The translations under genes were made by a program, and so were the position numbers. From the NCBI GenBank assembly GCA_016183935.1, contig JACPDR010000030.1:59212-123211 (forward strand): a DNA stretch of 64,000 nucleotides, in the 5' to 3' direction. A model generated the notes under the pieces. That model searched no databases and was not told the DNA's origin. It saw only the letters and a program-made list of their open reading frames with translations. Positions 31,414-39,760 of the stretch are shown here, in pieces; position 1 is the stretch's first letter; each line of letters opens with the position of its first letter. The DNA comes from Caulobacterales bacterium. Its GTDB lineage: Bacteria; Pseudomonadota; Alphaproteobacteria; Caulobacterales; Caulobacteraceae.

Positions 31414-32118
31414 ATGACCGCCCGCCCCTCGCCTCCCGACCAGATGCGGCTGCCGCTGCAGCGCGACCTGCCCGAGGGAGCCGAGGGATTCGTGATCTCG
31501 GACTGCAACCGCCCGGCCCATCTGGCGCTGGCCGACTGGCCGAACCTGATCGGCGGGGTGATGGCGATCAGCGGGCCGGAAGGCTGCGGCAAGAGCCGGC
31601 TGGGGCAGATCTGGGCCGAGCGGGTCGGCGCCGTGGCGCCGCATGGAGCCGAGGCGGCGCTGATCGACCCGCTGGAGCTGGAGGGGCGGCCCGTCCTGCT
31701 CGACGACGCCATGGGAGTCGACGACGAGACCCTGTTCCACCTGATCAACCTGGCCCAGGCGCCCGGCGGGGCCCTGCTGCTGGTTTCGCGCGAGCCGCCG
31801 TCGGCGTGGACGGCCGCCCTGCCCGACCTGCGCTCGCGGCTGGACGCGGTCCGGACCGTGCCGGTCGAGGCGCCCGACGACGCGGTGCTGGCCGCCATGC
31901 TGGAGGCGCGGTTCGCCGAACGGGGCATCCGGCCGGCGAAGGACGTGATCCCCTATCTGCTGCGGCGGATCGACCGTTCGGCAGCGGCGGCGGCGGCGGC
32001 GGTCGAACAACTGGACGCCGTGCACCGGCCGGTGACACGGGCGCTGGCGCGGGAAGTCGTGGAGGGCGCGGACGAGAGCGCGGACCTGTTCGGCCGGCGG
32101 TCGGAAGACCTCCCTTAA
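31414..32118 (+). CDS. hdaA: DnaA-related replication regulator HdaA
   Basis: A 234-residue small AAA+ protein of the Hda/DnaA family that stimulates ATP hydrolysis by DnaA on the sliding clamp. The N terminus has the clamp-binding motif QMRLPL (about residues 10-15). Walker A GPEGCGKSRL lies near residue 54, and the sensor/arginine region and C-terminal helical lid follow. It is shorter than DnaA and lacks its DNA-binding domain. ATG codons at 31402 and 31405 are alternative starts in frame; none has a strong ribosome binding site. Confidence 0.88.
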   Translation: MTARPSPPDQMRLPLQRDLPEGAEGFVISDCNRPAHLALADWPNLIGGVMAISGPEGCGKSRLGQIWAERVGAVAPHGAEAALIDPLELEGRPVLLDDAMGVDDETLFHLINLAQAPGGALLLVSREPPSAWTAALPDLRSRLDAVRTVPVEAPDDAVLAAMLEARFAERGIRPAKDVIPYLLRRIDRSAAAAAAAVEQLDAVHRPVTRALAREVVEGADESADLFGRRSEDLP

Positions 32119-32233
32119 GGACCCGTTCAGCGCCGGTTCAGGGCGGCGCGAGCAGAATTCCGGTCTTGTCGGGTCTCACGTCGCGGGCTCCGATGAAAGA
32201 CGACCCGCGGCTCCAGACGAAGGAGACGTTCAG

Positions 32234-32680
32234 ATGATGAAATCCCTGATGATCGGCGCCCTGTCGCTGGCCACCCTGGCCGCGCCGATGGCCGCCTCCG
32301 CCCAGGACTGGCGCCGCGGCGACCGCGATCGCGACGGACGATATGAGCGCTGGGAGCGCCGGGCCGACCGCAACTGGCGCGACGGCGGCCGCTATACCGA
32401 GCGCGAACGCTATCGCGACTGGCGACGCGGCCAGCGCGACCAGTGGCGCGACAGCCGCCGCCGCTATGGACCGCCGTACGGCAACGCCTGGGGTCGCCAC
32501 CGGCGCTGGTATCGCGGCGCGGTGATTCCCTACGACTATCGCCGCAGCTGGTACGTCCGTGACTACCGCCGCTACGGCTGGGCTCCTCCGCCGCGCGGCT
32601 ACGGCTACTACCGGACGGATACCGGTGACGTGGTGATGGCCGCGATCGCGACGGGGGTGATCCTGTCGCTGCTGGATTGA
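32234..32680 (+). CDS. RcnB-family periplasmic protein
   Basis: A 148-residue exported protein. The signal peptide ends MAASAQ (about residue 24). A strongly basic, Arg/Asp/Trp-rich segment follows, then the RcnB core: VIPYDYRRSWYVRDYRRYGW, APPPRGYGYY and the hydrophobic end VVMAAIATGVILSLLD, quoted in pieces. E. coli RcnB modulates nickel/cobalt retention; the function in alphaproteobacteria is not established. It is a single-gene unit followed by a hairpin terminator. Confidence 0.82.
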   Translation: MMKSLMIGALSLATLAAPMAASAQDWRRGDRDRDGRYERWERRADRNWRDGGRYTERERYRDWRRGQRDQWRDSRRRYGPPYGNAWGRHRRWYRGAVIPYDYRRSWYVRDYRRYGWAPPPRGYGYYRTDTGDVVMAAIATGVILSLLD

Positions 32681-32686
32681 GGTAGC

Positions 32687-32718
32687 GCCCGCCGGGATCG
32701 CTTCCGGCGGGCTTCCTT
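32687..32718 (+). terminator. Terminator-like hairpin after the RcnB-family gene
   Basis: Arms GCCCGCCGG (32687-32695) and CCGGCGGGC (32704-32712) with an 8-base loop, followed by TTCCTT. Confidence 0.65.
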
Positions 32719-32769
32719 CTCCCCTCGGGGGAGAAGGTGTCAGGCGGAGCCTGACGGATGAGGGGGCTG
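32715..32769 (+). repeat. Left inverted repeat of the DUF559 element
   Basis: Outer hairpin 32715-32737 (10-base arms, 3-base loop). Inner stem GTCAGGC / GCCTGAC around GGA, then GGATGAGGGGGCTG. Confidence 0.8.
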
Positions 32770-33120
32770 TCTCCGTATCGCCACCGCATGGAGGCGGATC
32801 GCTTCCAGCACCACATTCGGATTGCGCAGGAAGGCCTGATTGCCGAAGCGCAGGGTCGTGAAACCCGCCCGGGTCAATCTTGCATCCCGCACTGCATCCT
32901 CCGCCTCGCGCAGGACATGGACTCCTCCGTCCAATTCGATGACCAGCCGCAGATCGGCGCAGAAGAAATCTACGATTGCGCCCGCCACGGGCGTCTGACG
33001 CCGGAACTTCAGCCCCTCGAACCGCCGCTCACGCAACAGGGTCCAGAGCACCGCCTCGGCGGCCGTCACCTCCGAACGCAGCCGCCGCCCCTGGCGGGTT
33101 CTTCCTTCGGTCTGGTGCAT
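32740..33120 (-). CDS. DUF559 family endonuclease-like protein
   Basis: A 126-residue protein with the DUF559 fold, related to very-short-patch-repair nucleases: RSEVTAAEAVLWTLLRERR, FEGLKFRRQTPVAGAIVDFFC, LRLVIELDGGVH and LTRAGFTTLRFGNQAF (given in pieces). Acidic residues in VDFFCADL and ELDGGVH occupy the expected PD-(D/E)xK-like positions. The ATG at 33120 is just inside the right inverted repeat; upstream ATGs at 33138 and 33159 lie within it. The last residues (PPHPSGSA) are encoded by the left repeat. The biological role is unknown. Confidence 0.82.
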   Translation of the reverse strand: MHQTEGRTRQGRRLRSEVTAAEAVLWTLLRERRFEGLKFRRQTPVAGAIVDFFCADLRLVIELDGGVHVLREAEDAVRDARLTRAGFTTLRFGNQAFLRNPNVVLEAIRLHAVAIRRQPPHPSGSA

Positions 33121-33126
33121 CGGCCC

Positions 33127-33181
33127 CAGCCCCCTCATCCGACCCGCTCCGCGGGCCACCTTCTCCCCCGAGGGGAGAAGG
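33127..33181 (-). repeat. Right inverted repeat of the DUF559 element
   Basis: Reverse complement of the left repeat except for six bases. Outer hairpin at 33159-33181. Inner stem, read inward, GGCCCGC / GCGGGTC around GGA. Confidence 0.8.
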
Positions 33182-33220
33182 AAACGTGGGTGAATGCAAC
33201 CGGCTGCCTACCTCTGCGGG

Positions 33221-34741
33221 TTACAGCCCCAGCTTCGCCTTCAGGATGTCGTTCACCGCCGCCGGGTTGGCCTTGCCGCCGGTGGCCTTCATGACCTGGC
33301 CGACGAACCAGCCGATGGCCTGGGGCTTTTCGGCGACCGCCGCCGCCTTGTCGGGGTTGGCGGCGATGATCTCGTCCACGGCCTTCTCGATGGCGCCGGT
33401 GTCGGTGACCTGCTGGAGACCACGATCAACCACAATCTTGGCAGGACTATCGTCTGAATCCGCCATTGCCTCCTGAAGTTCTTTCGCAGTTCTCGACGAG
33501 ACTACGCCACGCTCCACCAAGAGAACGTACTCATCGACTCTCGGGAAGGTGAGACGAAATACGCCATCGCTCGTAATTTCTTGACCGACGGCGTTCGCAT
33601 AGGTCGATACAAACTGGGTCACGGTGTTCGCCACCAGTTTGGGGTCTCGCTCTTCTCGTTCCTTGAGGAGACGTTCGAATAGGTCGGCCTTTCCGCGCTC
33701 AGCAACGAGCACTCCGGCGTCGTATTGCGACAGGCCGTACTGGCTCATCAGGCGGCGGCGCTTCTCGTCGGGCAGCTCCGGCAGGTTGGCCTTGATCTCG
33801 TCGATCCACGCCTGTTCCAGTTCGAGGGGCAGCAGGTCGGGGTCGGGGAAGTAGCGATAGTCCATCGCCTCTTCCTTGGAGCGCATCGAACGGGTTTCCC
33901 CGGCCGTCGGATCGTAGAGCCGGGTCTCCTGGTCGATCTTGCCCCCATCCTCGAGGATTTCGATCTGGCGCCGGGCTTCGTAGTTGATGGCCTGGCTGAT
34001 GAAGCGGAACGAGTTGACGTTCTTGATCTCGCAGCGCGTGCCGAGGTGGCTGAAATCGCCGGTCGCCTTGAACTTCTCGTACTGGCCCTCGCGGCAGACC
34101 GAGACGTTGACGTCGGCGCGCAGGTTGCCCTTCTCCATGTCGCCGTCGCAGGTGCCCAGATAGATCAGGATGGTCCTGATCTTCTTGACGTAGGCCACCG
34201 CCTCTTCCGGCGAACGGATGTCCGGCCGCGAGACGATCTCCATCAGGGCGGTGCCGGCGCGGTTCAGGTCGACGTAGCTCTCGGTCGGCGACAGGTCGTG
34301 GATCAGCTTGCCGGCGTCCTGTTCCAGGTGCAGGCGCTCGATGCCGACGTTGAAGAAGGAGCCGTCCTCGGCCTCGACCTCGACGACGCCCTCGCCGACG
34401 ATCGGGTGATAGAGCTGGCTGATCTGATAGCCGGTCGGCAGGTCGGGGTAGAAATAGTTCTTGCGATCGAACTGGCTGCGCTTGTTGATCCGGGCGTTGA
34501 GGCCGAGGCCGGTGCGGACGGCCTGTTCGACGCAGAATTTGTTCAACACCGGCAGCATGCCGGGGAAGCCGGCGTCGACCAGCGACACCTGCTCGTTCGG
34601 CCCCGCGCCGAAGCCGACGGCGGCGCCGGAGAACAGCTTGGCCTTCGACGCCACCTGGGCGTGGATCTCCAGCCCCATGACGATTTCCCAGGCGCCGGTG
34701 CGGCCCTGGATGAGTTGGGAGGGGGTGGTGGTGTCGGTCAT
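33221..34741 (-). CDS. gatB: Aspartyl/glutamyl-tRNA amidotransferase subunit B
   Basis: A 506-residue subunit of GatCAB, which converts Glu-tRNA-Gln and Asp-tRNA-Asn to the amidated forms. N-terminal motifs [33 protein letters not shown] and [14 protein letters not shown] belong to the kinase/cradle domain. The C-terminal helical and YqeY domains bind tRNA and end in [11 protein letters not shown]. The protein is full length. About 300 bases within the helical/YqeY part (33421-33720) have clearly lower GC than the rest of the gene. It lies downstream of gatA, separated by a small membrane ORF. Confidence 0.97.
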   Translation of the reverse strand: MTDTTTPSQLIQGRTGAWEIVMGLEIHAQVASKAKLFSGAAVGFGAGPNEQVSLVDAGFPGMLPVLNKFCVEQAVRTGLGLNARINKRSQFDRKNYFYPDLPTGYQISQLYHPIVGEGVVEVEAEDGSFFNVGIERLHLEQDAGKLIHDLSPTESYVDLNRAGTALMEIVSRPDIRSPEEAVAYVKKIRTILIYLGTCDGDMEKGNLRADVNVSVCREGQYEKFKATGDFSHLGTRCEIKNVNSFRFISQAINYEARRQIEILEDGGKIDQETRLYDPTAGETRSMRSKEEAMDYRYFPDPDLLPLELEQAWIDEIKANLPELPDEKRRRLMSQYGLSQYDAGVLVAERGKADLFERLLKEREERDPKLVANTVTQFVSTYANAVGQEITSDGVFRLTFPRVDEYVLLVERGVVSSRTAKELQEAMADSDDSPAKIVVDRGLQQVTDTGAIEKAVDEIIAANPDKAAAVAEKPQAIGWFVGQVMKATGGKANPAAVNDILKAKLGL

Positions 34742-34789
34742 GGTCGGTATCTAGGACGGCGCGCTTTCGGAATGAAGCGCTTTCGATAG

Positions 34790-34810
34790 CCCTCTCCCTG
34801 AGGGAGAGGG
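34790..34810. repeat. Hairpin between gatB and the small membrane ORF
   Basis: CCCTCTCCCT and AGGGAGAGGG with a single G between, giving a perfect 10-base-arm palindrome. It could attenuate transcription into gatB. It resembles, but is not the same as, the CCTTCTCCCC hairpins. Confidence 0.65.
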
Positions 34811-34811
34811 T

Positions 34812-35036
34812 TCAAGTAGCGCGACCTCGCCTGAAGGCCAGAGCGGCGCCGAAGAAGATTGCGCCGAGCGACGCCGAGAAGGCCAGGATCACCGCAGCGA
34901 GACCGAGATATGATGGATCGGTCGCAAAGCGCCACATCCCCCAAGCCCAGAGCAGAAGCATCCCGAACCAGCCCGTTCCTCCCAGTCCGGCGAGGATCAG
35001 CACAGCGCCAAGAAGCGGTCGCCGTTTCACCACCAC
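34812..35036 (-). CDS. Small two-span membrane protein between gatA and gatB
   Basis: A 74-residue hydrophobic protein of unknown function. Two probable helices lie at about residues 8-32 and 43-67, with a basic tail RRGRAT. The GTG start overlaps the gatA stop by 10 bases, which suggests translational coupling. Base composition is slightly lower in GC than gatA. It could be a lineage-specific gene inserted in the gat operon or a chance frame. Confidence 0.5.
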   Translation of the reverse strand: MVVKRRPLLGAVLILAGLGGTGWFGMLLLWAWGMWRFATDPSYLGLAAVILAFSASLGAIFFGAALAFRRGRAT

Positions 35037-36505
35037 TTCTCCGGCTTCGCCACAAACCCCGCGCTCTGCTCCAGCACGTCGGCCACCTGGAACACGGTCG
35101 CCTCGTCCAGCGCCTTGCCGATGACCTGCAGGCCCAGCGGAAGGCCGCCCTTGTCGACGCCCGCGGGCACCGAGATGCCCGGCAGGCCGGCGAGGTTGGC
35201 GGTGACGGTGAAGATGTCGTTCAGATACATCTGCAACGGGTCGATCTGCTTGTCGCCCAGCGCGAAGGCGGCCGAGGGGGTGGACGGCGTCAGGATGGCG
35301 TCGACCCTGTCCCAGACGGCGTCGAAATCCATGGCGATGCGGCGGCGGACCTTGAGCGCCCGGACGTAGTAGGCGTCATAGAAGCCGGCCGAGAGGACAT
35401 AGGCCCCGATGGTCAAGCGGCGCTGGACCTCCTTGCCGAAGCCCTCGGCGCGGCTGGTCTCGTAGAGGTCGGTCAGCGACTTCGCATCCGTCGCGCGGTG
35501 GCCGAAGCGCATGCCGTCGTAGCGGGCCAGGTTGGACGAGGCCTCGGCCGGGGCGATGATGTAATAGGCCGGCAAGGCGTATTTGGTGTGCGGCAGGCTG
35601 ATCTCGACGATCTCGGCCCCGGCGGCCTTGAGCCACTGGACGCCCTGATCCCACAGGGCCTGGATTTCTGCGGGCATGCCGTCGACGACGTATTCCTTCG
35701 GCACGCCGATGCGCAGGCCCTTGACGCCCTTGCCGAGCGATTGCGTCCAGTCCGGCGTCTCGATGTCGAGGCTGGTCGAGTCCTTCGGGTCGAAGGAGCA
35801 CATCGAGCGCAGCAGGATGGCGGCGTCCTCGACGGTCTTCGTGATCGGGCCGGCCTGGTCGAGCGAACTGGCGAAGGCGACCATGCCGAAGCGGCTGGCG
35901 CGGCCGTAGGTCGGCTTGACCCCGACCGTGCCGGTGAACGCGGCGGGCTGGCGGATCGAGCCGCCGGTGTCGGAGGCGGTGGCGGCGAGGCAGAGGTCGC
36001 CGGCGACGGCCGAGGCCGAGCCGCCCGAGCTGCCGCCCGGGGTCAGGTCGGCGTTGGAGGCGCTCGACTTCCACGGGTTGACCACCGGACCGAAAGCGCT
36101 GGTCTCGTTGGACGAGCCCATGGCGAACTCGTCCATGTTCAGCTTGCCGAGCATGACCGCGCCGTCGCGCCACAGGTTGGCGGTGACGGTGGACTCATAG
36201 GGCGGGACGAAGCCGCGCAGCATGTTGGAGCCGGCGGTGGTCTGGACGCCGTCGGTGCAGAACAGGTCCTTGATGCCCAGCGGCGCGCCTTCCAGCGGGC
36301 CGCCCTCGCCTTTGGCGATGCGGGCGTCAGCGGCGCGGGCCATATCCAGCGCCTTGTCCGTGGTCTGGACGACGTAGGCGTTCAGCCGCGGATTGGCGGC
36401 GTCGATATTGGCGACGAAGCCGCGGGTGATCTCTTCCGAAGAGAAGGATTTCGCCTTGAGGCCGTCGAGGGCGGCCTTGAGGGTGAGTCTGGTCAGGTCG
36501 GACAT
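35027..36505 (-). CDS. gatA: Aspartyl/glutamyl-tRNA amidotransferase subunit A
   Basis: A 492-residue amidase that releases ammonia from glutamine for GatB. The Ser-cisSer-Lys triad is visible: Lys in [10 protein letters not shown], and the serines in [14 protein letters not shown] and [12 protein letters not shown] (GGSSGGS and DTGGSIR). Length is normal. It lies 3 bases after the gatC stop. Confidence 0.97.
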   Translation of the reverse strand: MSDLTRLTLKAALDGLKAKSFSSEEITRGFVANIDAANPRLNAYVVQTTDKALDMARAADARIAKGEGGPLEGAPLGIKDLFCTDGVQTTAGSNMLRGFVPPYESTVTANLWRDGAVMLGKLNMDEFAMGSSNETSAFGPVVNPWKSSASNADLTPGGSSGGSASAVAGDLCLAATASDTGGSIRQPAAFTGTVGVKPTYGRASRFGMVAFASSLDQAGPITKTVEDAAILLRSMCSFDPKDSTSLDIETPDWTQSLGKGVKGLRIGVPKEYVVDGMPAEIQALWDQGVQWLKAAGAEIVEISLPHTKYALPAYYIIAPAEASSNLARYDGMRFGHRATDAKSLTDLYETSRAEGFGKEVQRRLTIGAYVLSAGFYDAYYVRALKVRRRIAMDFDAVWDRVDAILTPSTPSAAFALGDKQIDPLQMYLNDIFTVTANLAGLPGISVPAGVDKGGLPLGLQVIGKALDEATVFQVADVLEQSAGFVAKPEKWW

Positions 36506-36508
36506 GGC

Positions 36509-36796
36509 TTACTCGACCACCTTCGGGACCACGAAGAAGCCGTCGGCGGATTTCGGGGCGTTGGACAGCACGTCGCCGACCTTGCCGCCGTCGGTGACCA
36601 CGTCGTCGCGCAGGCGCATCGGCTGGTGGACATTGGAGGTCATCGGCTCGACGCCGTCGACGTCGACCTCGTTGAGTTGTTCGATCCAGGCAAGGATGCC
36701 GTTCAGCTCGGCCGCGAGCGGCTCGAGCCGGTCCTCGGGGGTCTTGATGCGGGCGAGGTGTGCCACGCGGCGCACGGTCGCGGCGTCGATGGCCAT
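36509..36796 (-). CDS. gatC: Aspartyl/glutamyl-tRNA amidotransferase subunit C
   Basis: A 95-residue helical linker that wraps GatA and GatB. It begins MAIDAATVRRVAHLARI and ends with FFVVPKVVE, both family hallmarks. The start at 36796 gives the conserved N terminus; an in-frame ATG four codons earlier is possible. First gene of the gatC-gatA-gatB unit. Confidence 0.95.
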   Translation of the reverse strand: MAIDAATVRRVAHLARIKTPEDRLEPLAAELNGILAWIEQLNEVDVDGVEPMTSNVHQPMRLRDDVVTDGGKVGDVLSNAPKSADGFFVVPKVVE

Positions 36797-36879
36797 GCGG
36801 CCCTCCAATTGCCAAACCAGAACCGGCGGGATTAGCGGCCCGGCCCCGGTTTCACAAGGATTCAGACGTCGCGGGGCGG

Positions 36880-37404
36880 CTATTGCGCGGGGGTGACCGT
36901 CACTTCGCTCGGGGCGGAGCCGTCGGCGGCGATGGGCCAGCCGACGATGACGCGGCGGGTGCGGTCGCCGATGGTCGCCGTCGCCTCGTCCATGACGCTC
37001 TCGCGGAGCTCGAGATCGACCCGGCCGGCGCGCTCGGACAGGATGCGGTAGTCGAGCACATCGCCGATGCGGAACACGCGCCAGCCCTCGGCCGGGTCCT
37101 GGAAGAAGGCGATGTGGGTGTAGAGGCCGTTCATGGCCGGGTCGCCGCCGGCGGTGGCGAACAGCTTGGCGGCGATCGGCCCCTGCCCCGCCAGTTCGTC
37201 GAGGCGGACCACGCCGGCGGCCTCCTGCGCGGCGGCGTCGGTCTCGGGCGTGAGCACCGCGGCGGGGCCGGAGGCGGCCCGCGGCGCGGCGGCGGCCAGC
37301 GGGGCCGGCTGCTCGGCGGGAGGCACGGCCTCCTTGCGGCTTTCGACCCCCGTATCGCAGGCGGCGAGCCCTATCAGGGCGGTGAGGAACAATAGCGGCT
37401 TCAT
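36880..37404 (-). CDS. Hypothetical lipoprotein
   Basis: A 174-residue predicted lipoprotein with signal MKPLLFLTALIGLAAC (lipobox GLAAC) and an Ala/Pro-rich linker up to about residue 50. A folded domain of unknown family contains AMNGLYTHIAFFQDPAEGW and FRIGDVLDYRILSE. It sits upstream of gatC in the same direction and is divergent from the ruvX remnant, only 69 bases away. Confidence 0.75.
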   Translation of the reverse strand: MKPLLFLTALIGLAACDTGVESRKEAVPPAEQPAPLAAAAPRAASGPAAVLTPETDAAAQEAAGVVRLDELAGQGPIAAKLFATAGGDPAMNGLYTHIAFFQDPAEGWRVFRIGDVLDYRILSERAGRVDLELRESVMDEATATIGDRTRRVIVGWPIAADGSAPSEVTVTPAQ

Positions 37405-37473
37405 CGGACGACCCTCCTCGTCAAACGCGGACGAAGCTTTGCACTTTGACTCGCGGCCTCCGACGCCACGCGG

Positions 37474-37836
37474 ATGATCGCCAGTCCGCTGGTGCTGATC
37501 CGCAAGACGAAGTTCACCGACGACGCCAACGCCGTCCTGAAGCTGATGGACGGACGCAAGGCCTCGGGCCTGGTGATCGGCCTGCCGCTGAACATGGACG
37601 GCACCGAGGGGCCGCGGGCCCAGTCGTGCCGGGCCTTCGCGCGCAACCTGCAGCGCATCCGCCAGACGCCCGTGGCCTTCCAGGACGAGCGGCTGTCGAC
37701 CAGCGCGGTGGAGCGGTTCCTGATCGAGGACTTGGACCTCAACCGCAAGCGCCGCGCCAATGTCATCGACCGGACCGCCGCCGCCTGGATCCTGCAGGGG
37801 GCGCTGGACCGGCTGAGGGGCGCCGCCGCCCGATGA
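37474..37836 (+). CDS. ruvX: RuvX/YqgF family protein lacking the first catalytic motif (possibly a broken gene)
   Basis: RuvX (YqgF) is an RNase H-fold protein implicated in 16S rRNA end processing and Holliday junction cutting. This 120-residue frame begins [14 protein letters not shown] and retains [23 protein letters not shown] and [12 protein letters not shown]. It starts about 35-40 residues late and lacks the N-terminal DxGxKxxG strand with the first catalytic Asp. Directly upstream in frame the sequence reads RGRSFAL, then TGA (37447-37449), then LAASDATR, as if about eight codons of the motif were deleted. It may be a pseudogene, a non-catalytic form, or an assembly error. It overlaps the AEC gene by 4 bases. 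Confidence 0.75.
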   Translation: MIASPLVLIRKTKFTDDANAVLKLMDGRKASGLVIGLPLNMDGTEGPRAQSCRAFARNLQRIRQTPVAFQDERLSTSAVERFLIEDLDLNRKRRANVIDRTAAAWILQGALDRLRGAAAR

Positions 37837-38753
37837 ACGGACTGCTCGCCGGCATCGTGCCGGTCTTCGCCATGATCGCCCTCGGCTGGGGCCTGAAGGT
37901 GCGGGGGATGTTGACCGACGACGGCTGGCGGGCGGTCGAGCGGCTGACCTATTTCATCTTCTATCCGGCCTTCCTCGTCCCGGCGGTGTGGGGCGCGGAC
38001 TTCAGCGCGGGCACGGCCGGGCCGGTGGCGCTCAGCACCATCGGCGTGTCGTTCGCGGTGGCCCTGGCGACGCTGGCGGCCAAGCCGGTGATCAGGATCA
38101 GCGATCCGGGCTTCACCAGCGTGTTCCAGGGGGTCATCCGCTGGAACGGCTTCGTCTTCCTGCCGGTCGCGGGATCGGTCTTCGGAGAGGCGGGGCTGGG
38201 GACGGCGGCGGTGGCGTTCGGGGTGCTGGCGCCGGCGCTGAACGTGATCTGCGTGCTGGCCCTGGCGAAGTGGGGCGCGGGCCAGGGCGGCGGCTGGCGG
38301 CTGGCGCTGCGCTCGCTGGGACGCAATCCGATCATCTGGGCCTGCGGCGTCGGGGCGCTGCTGAACCTGAGCGGGCTGGAGCCGCATCCGATCCTGGATG
38401 GCGTGTTCGGCATGATGGGGCCGGGCGCCATCGCGCTCGGGCTGATCACGGCCGGGGCGGGGTTGAGCTTCCGCTACGCCGCCGGGCGGCCTGTGATGAT
38501 CGCGGCGATCTCGGCGATCAAGCTGCTGCTGCTGCCGGTGGCCATGTACTACGTCTGCGGCTGGCTGGGCGGAGACCGGACAGCGCAGGGGATCGCCTTG
38601 CTGGCGGGCGCGGCGCCGGGCGCGGCGGCGTCTTATGTGCTGGCCCGGCAGATGGGCGGGGACGCGCCGCTGATGGCCGGCGTCGTCGCCTTCACCACGG
38701 TCGCCAGCGCCGCCACCATCCCGTTGTTGCTCGCGGCCTTCCGTTTCCTGTGA
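37833..38753 (+). CDS. AEC-family (auxin efflux carrier-like) transporter
   Basis: A 306-residue membrane protein with about ten helices in two halves, of the AEC permease family that includes malonate and other organic acid carriers. Typical features are [16 protein letters not shown] early, [12 protein letters not shown], and the second-half helix [23 protein letters not shown]. Substrate is unknown. The ATG overlaps the ruvX stop (ATGA). Confidence 0.85.
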   Translation: MNGLLAGIVPVFAMIALGWGLKVRGMLTDDGWRAVERLTYFIFYPAFLVPAVWGADFSAGTAGPVALSTIGVSFAVALATLAAKPVIRISDPGFTSVFQGVIRWNGFVFLPVAGSVFGEAGLGTAAVAFGVLAPALNVICVLALAKWGAGQGGGWRLALRSLGRNPIIWACGVGALLNLSGLEPHPILDGVFGMMGPGAIALGLITAGAGLSFRYAAGRPVMIAAISAIKLLLLPVAMYYVCGWLGGDRTAQGIALLAGAAPGAAASYVLARQMGGDAPLMAGVVAFTTVASAATIPLLLAAFRFL

Positions 38754-38776
38754 GTCCGCCCTATAGCCGGGCCTCG

Positions 38777-39760
38777 ATGACCCAGCCCGCCGCCGTCACC
38801 GACCTGATCCACGAGCGGCTGGCGCCGTTCCCCCGCGACCATTTCCTGTCCGCAGGCGATCTGAACGCAGCGACGGTCCCGCCGCTGCTGGACCTCGCCG
38901 ACGCCTTCGTCGACTTCAACCGGCAATCGTCGAAGTCGCTCGACCTGATGCGCGGGCGCACGGTCATGAACCTGTTCTTCGAGAGCTCGACGCGGACCAG
39001 CGCCTCCTTCGAGATCGCGGCCAAGCGGCTGGGCGCCGATGTAACGGCCCTTTCGCCCCGCACCTCGTCGGTGACCAAGGGCGAGACCCTGATCGACACG
39101 GCGGCGACGCTGAACGCCATGAAGCCGGATGTGCTGGTGGTGCGCCACTCGGCCTCGGGCGCGGCGGCCCTGCTGTCGCAGAAGGTCGGCTGCGCGGTGG
39201 TCAACGCCGGCGACGGACGGCATGAGCACCCGACCCAGGCGCTGCTGGACCTGCTGAGCCTGCGCCGGGCCTTCGGCGACGTCGGTGGACTGAGCGTGGC
39301 GATCTGCGGCGACATCGCCCACAGCCGGGTGGCGCGGTCGAACGTGGCGCTGCTGTCGATGATGGGCGCGCGCGTGCGTCTGATCGGGCCGCCGACGCTG
39401 GTGCCGGGCGACGCCGACCGCTGGGGCTGCGAGGTGTTCCACGACATGCGCGAGGGTCTGCGCGGCTGCGACGTGGTGATGATGCTGCGGCTGCAGCTGG
39501 AGCGGATGGAAGGGGCGCTGGTCCCCTCGACTCGCGAGTATTTCCGGTTCTGGGGTCTGGACCGCGAGAAGCTGGCCTGGGCGAAGCCGGGAGCCAAGGT
39601 GATGCACCCGGGGCCGATGAACCGCGGCGTGGAGATCGATTCGGACGTGGCCGACGACCTGACCGTCTCGCTGATCCAGGATCAGGTGGAGATGGGCGTG
39701 GCGGCGCGGATGGCGGTGCTGGCGGCCCTTTCGGCTCGGCGCGAGGGAGCCGGGGCATGA
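38777..39760 (+). CDS. pyrB: Aspartate carbamoyltransferase catalytic subunit
   Basis: A 327-residue enzyme of pyrimidine synthesis. The carbamoyl phosphate site is [27 protein letters not shown] follows, and the aspartate side is [20 protein letters not shown] lies near the end. It overlaps the downstream dihydroorotase-like gene by 4 bases; such pairs usually form a joint dodecameric complex. Confidence 0.97.
   Translation: MTQPAAVTDLIHERLAPFPRDHFLSAGDLNAATVPPLLDLADAFVDFNRQSSKSLDLMRGRTVMNLFFESSTRTSASFEIAAKRLGADVTALSPRTSSVTKGETLIDTAATLNAMKPDVLVVRHSASGAAALLSQKVGCAVVNAGDGRHEHPTQALLDLLSLRRAFGDVGGLSVAICGDIAHSRVARSNVALLSMMGARVRLIGPPTLVPGDADRWGCEVFHDMREGLRGCDVVMMLRLQLERMEGALVPSTREYFRFWGLDREKLAWAKPGAKVMHPGPMNRGVEIDSDVADDLTVSLIQDQVEMGVAARMAVLAALSARREGAGA

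Larger units (their letters stand above)
32715..33181. mobile_element. 467-bp inverted-repeat element encoding a DUF559 protein
   Basis: The two ends (32715-32769 and 33127-33181) are 55-bp inverted repeats identical at 49 positions. Each end holds two hairpins: an outer one with arms CCTTCTCCCC/GGGGAGAAGG, and an inner 7-base stem around a GGA loop. The six mismatches all fall in the inner stem as three paired changes. The DUF559 gene fills the space between, and its stop codon lies inside the left repeat. No transposase is encoded, so movement would have to be non-autonomous or nuclease-driven (inference). Confidence 0.7.

Noticed and set aside
37446..37473. Non-ATG start upstream to restore a full-length RuvX
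   Set aside because: An in-frame TGA at 37447-37449 blocks any longer product in this frame, so the N terminus is truly missing as sequenced.
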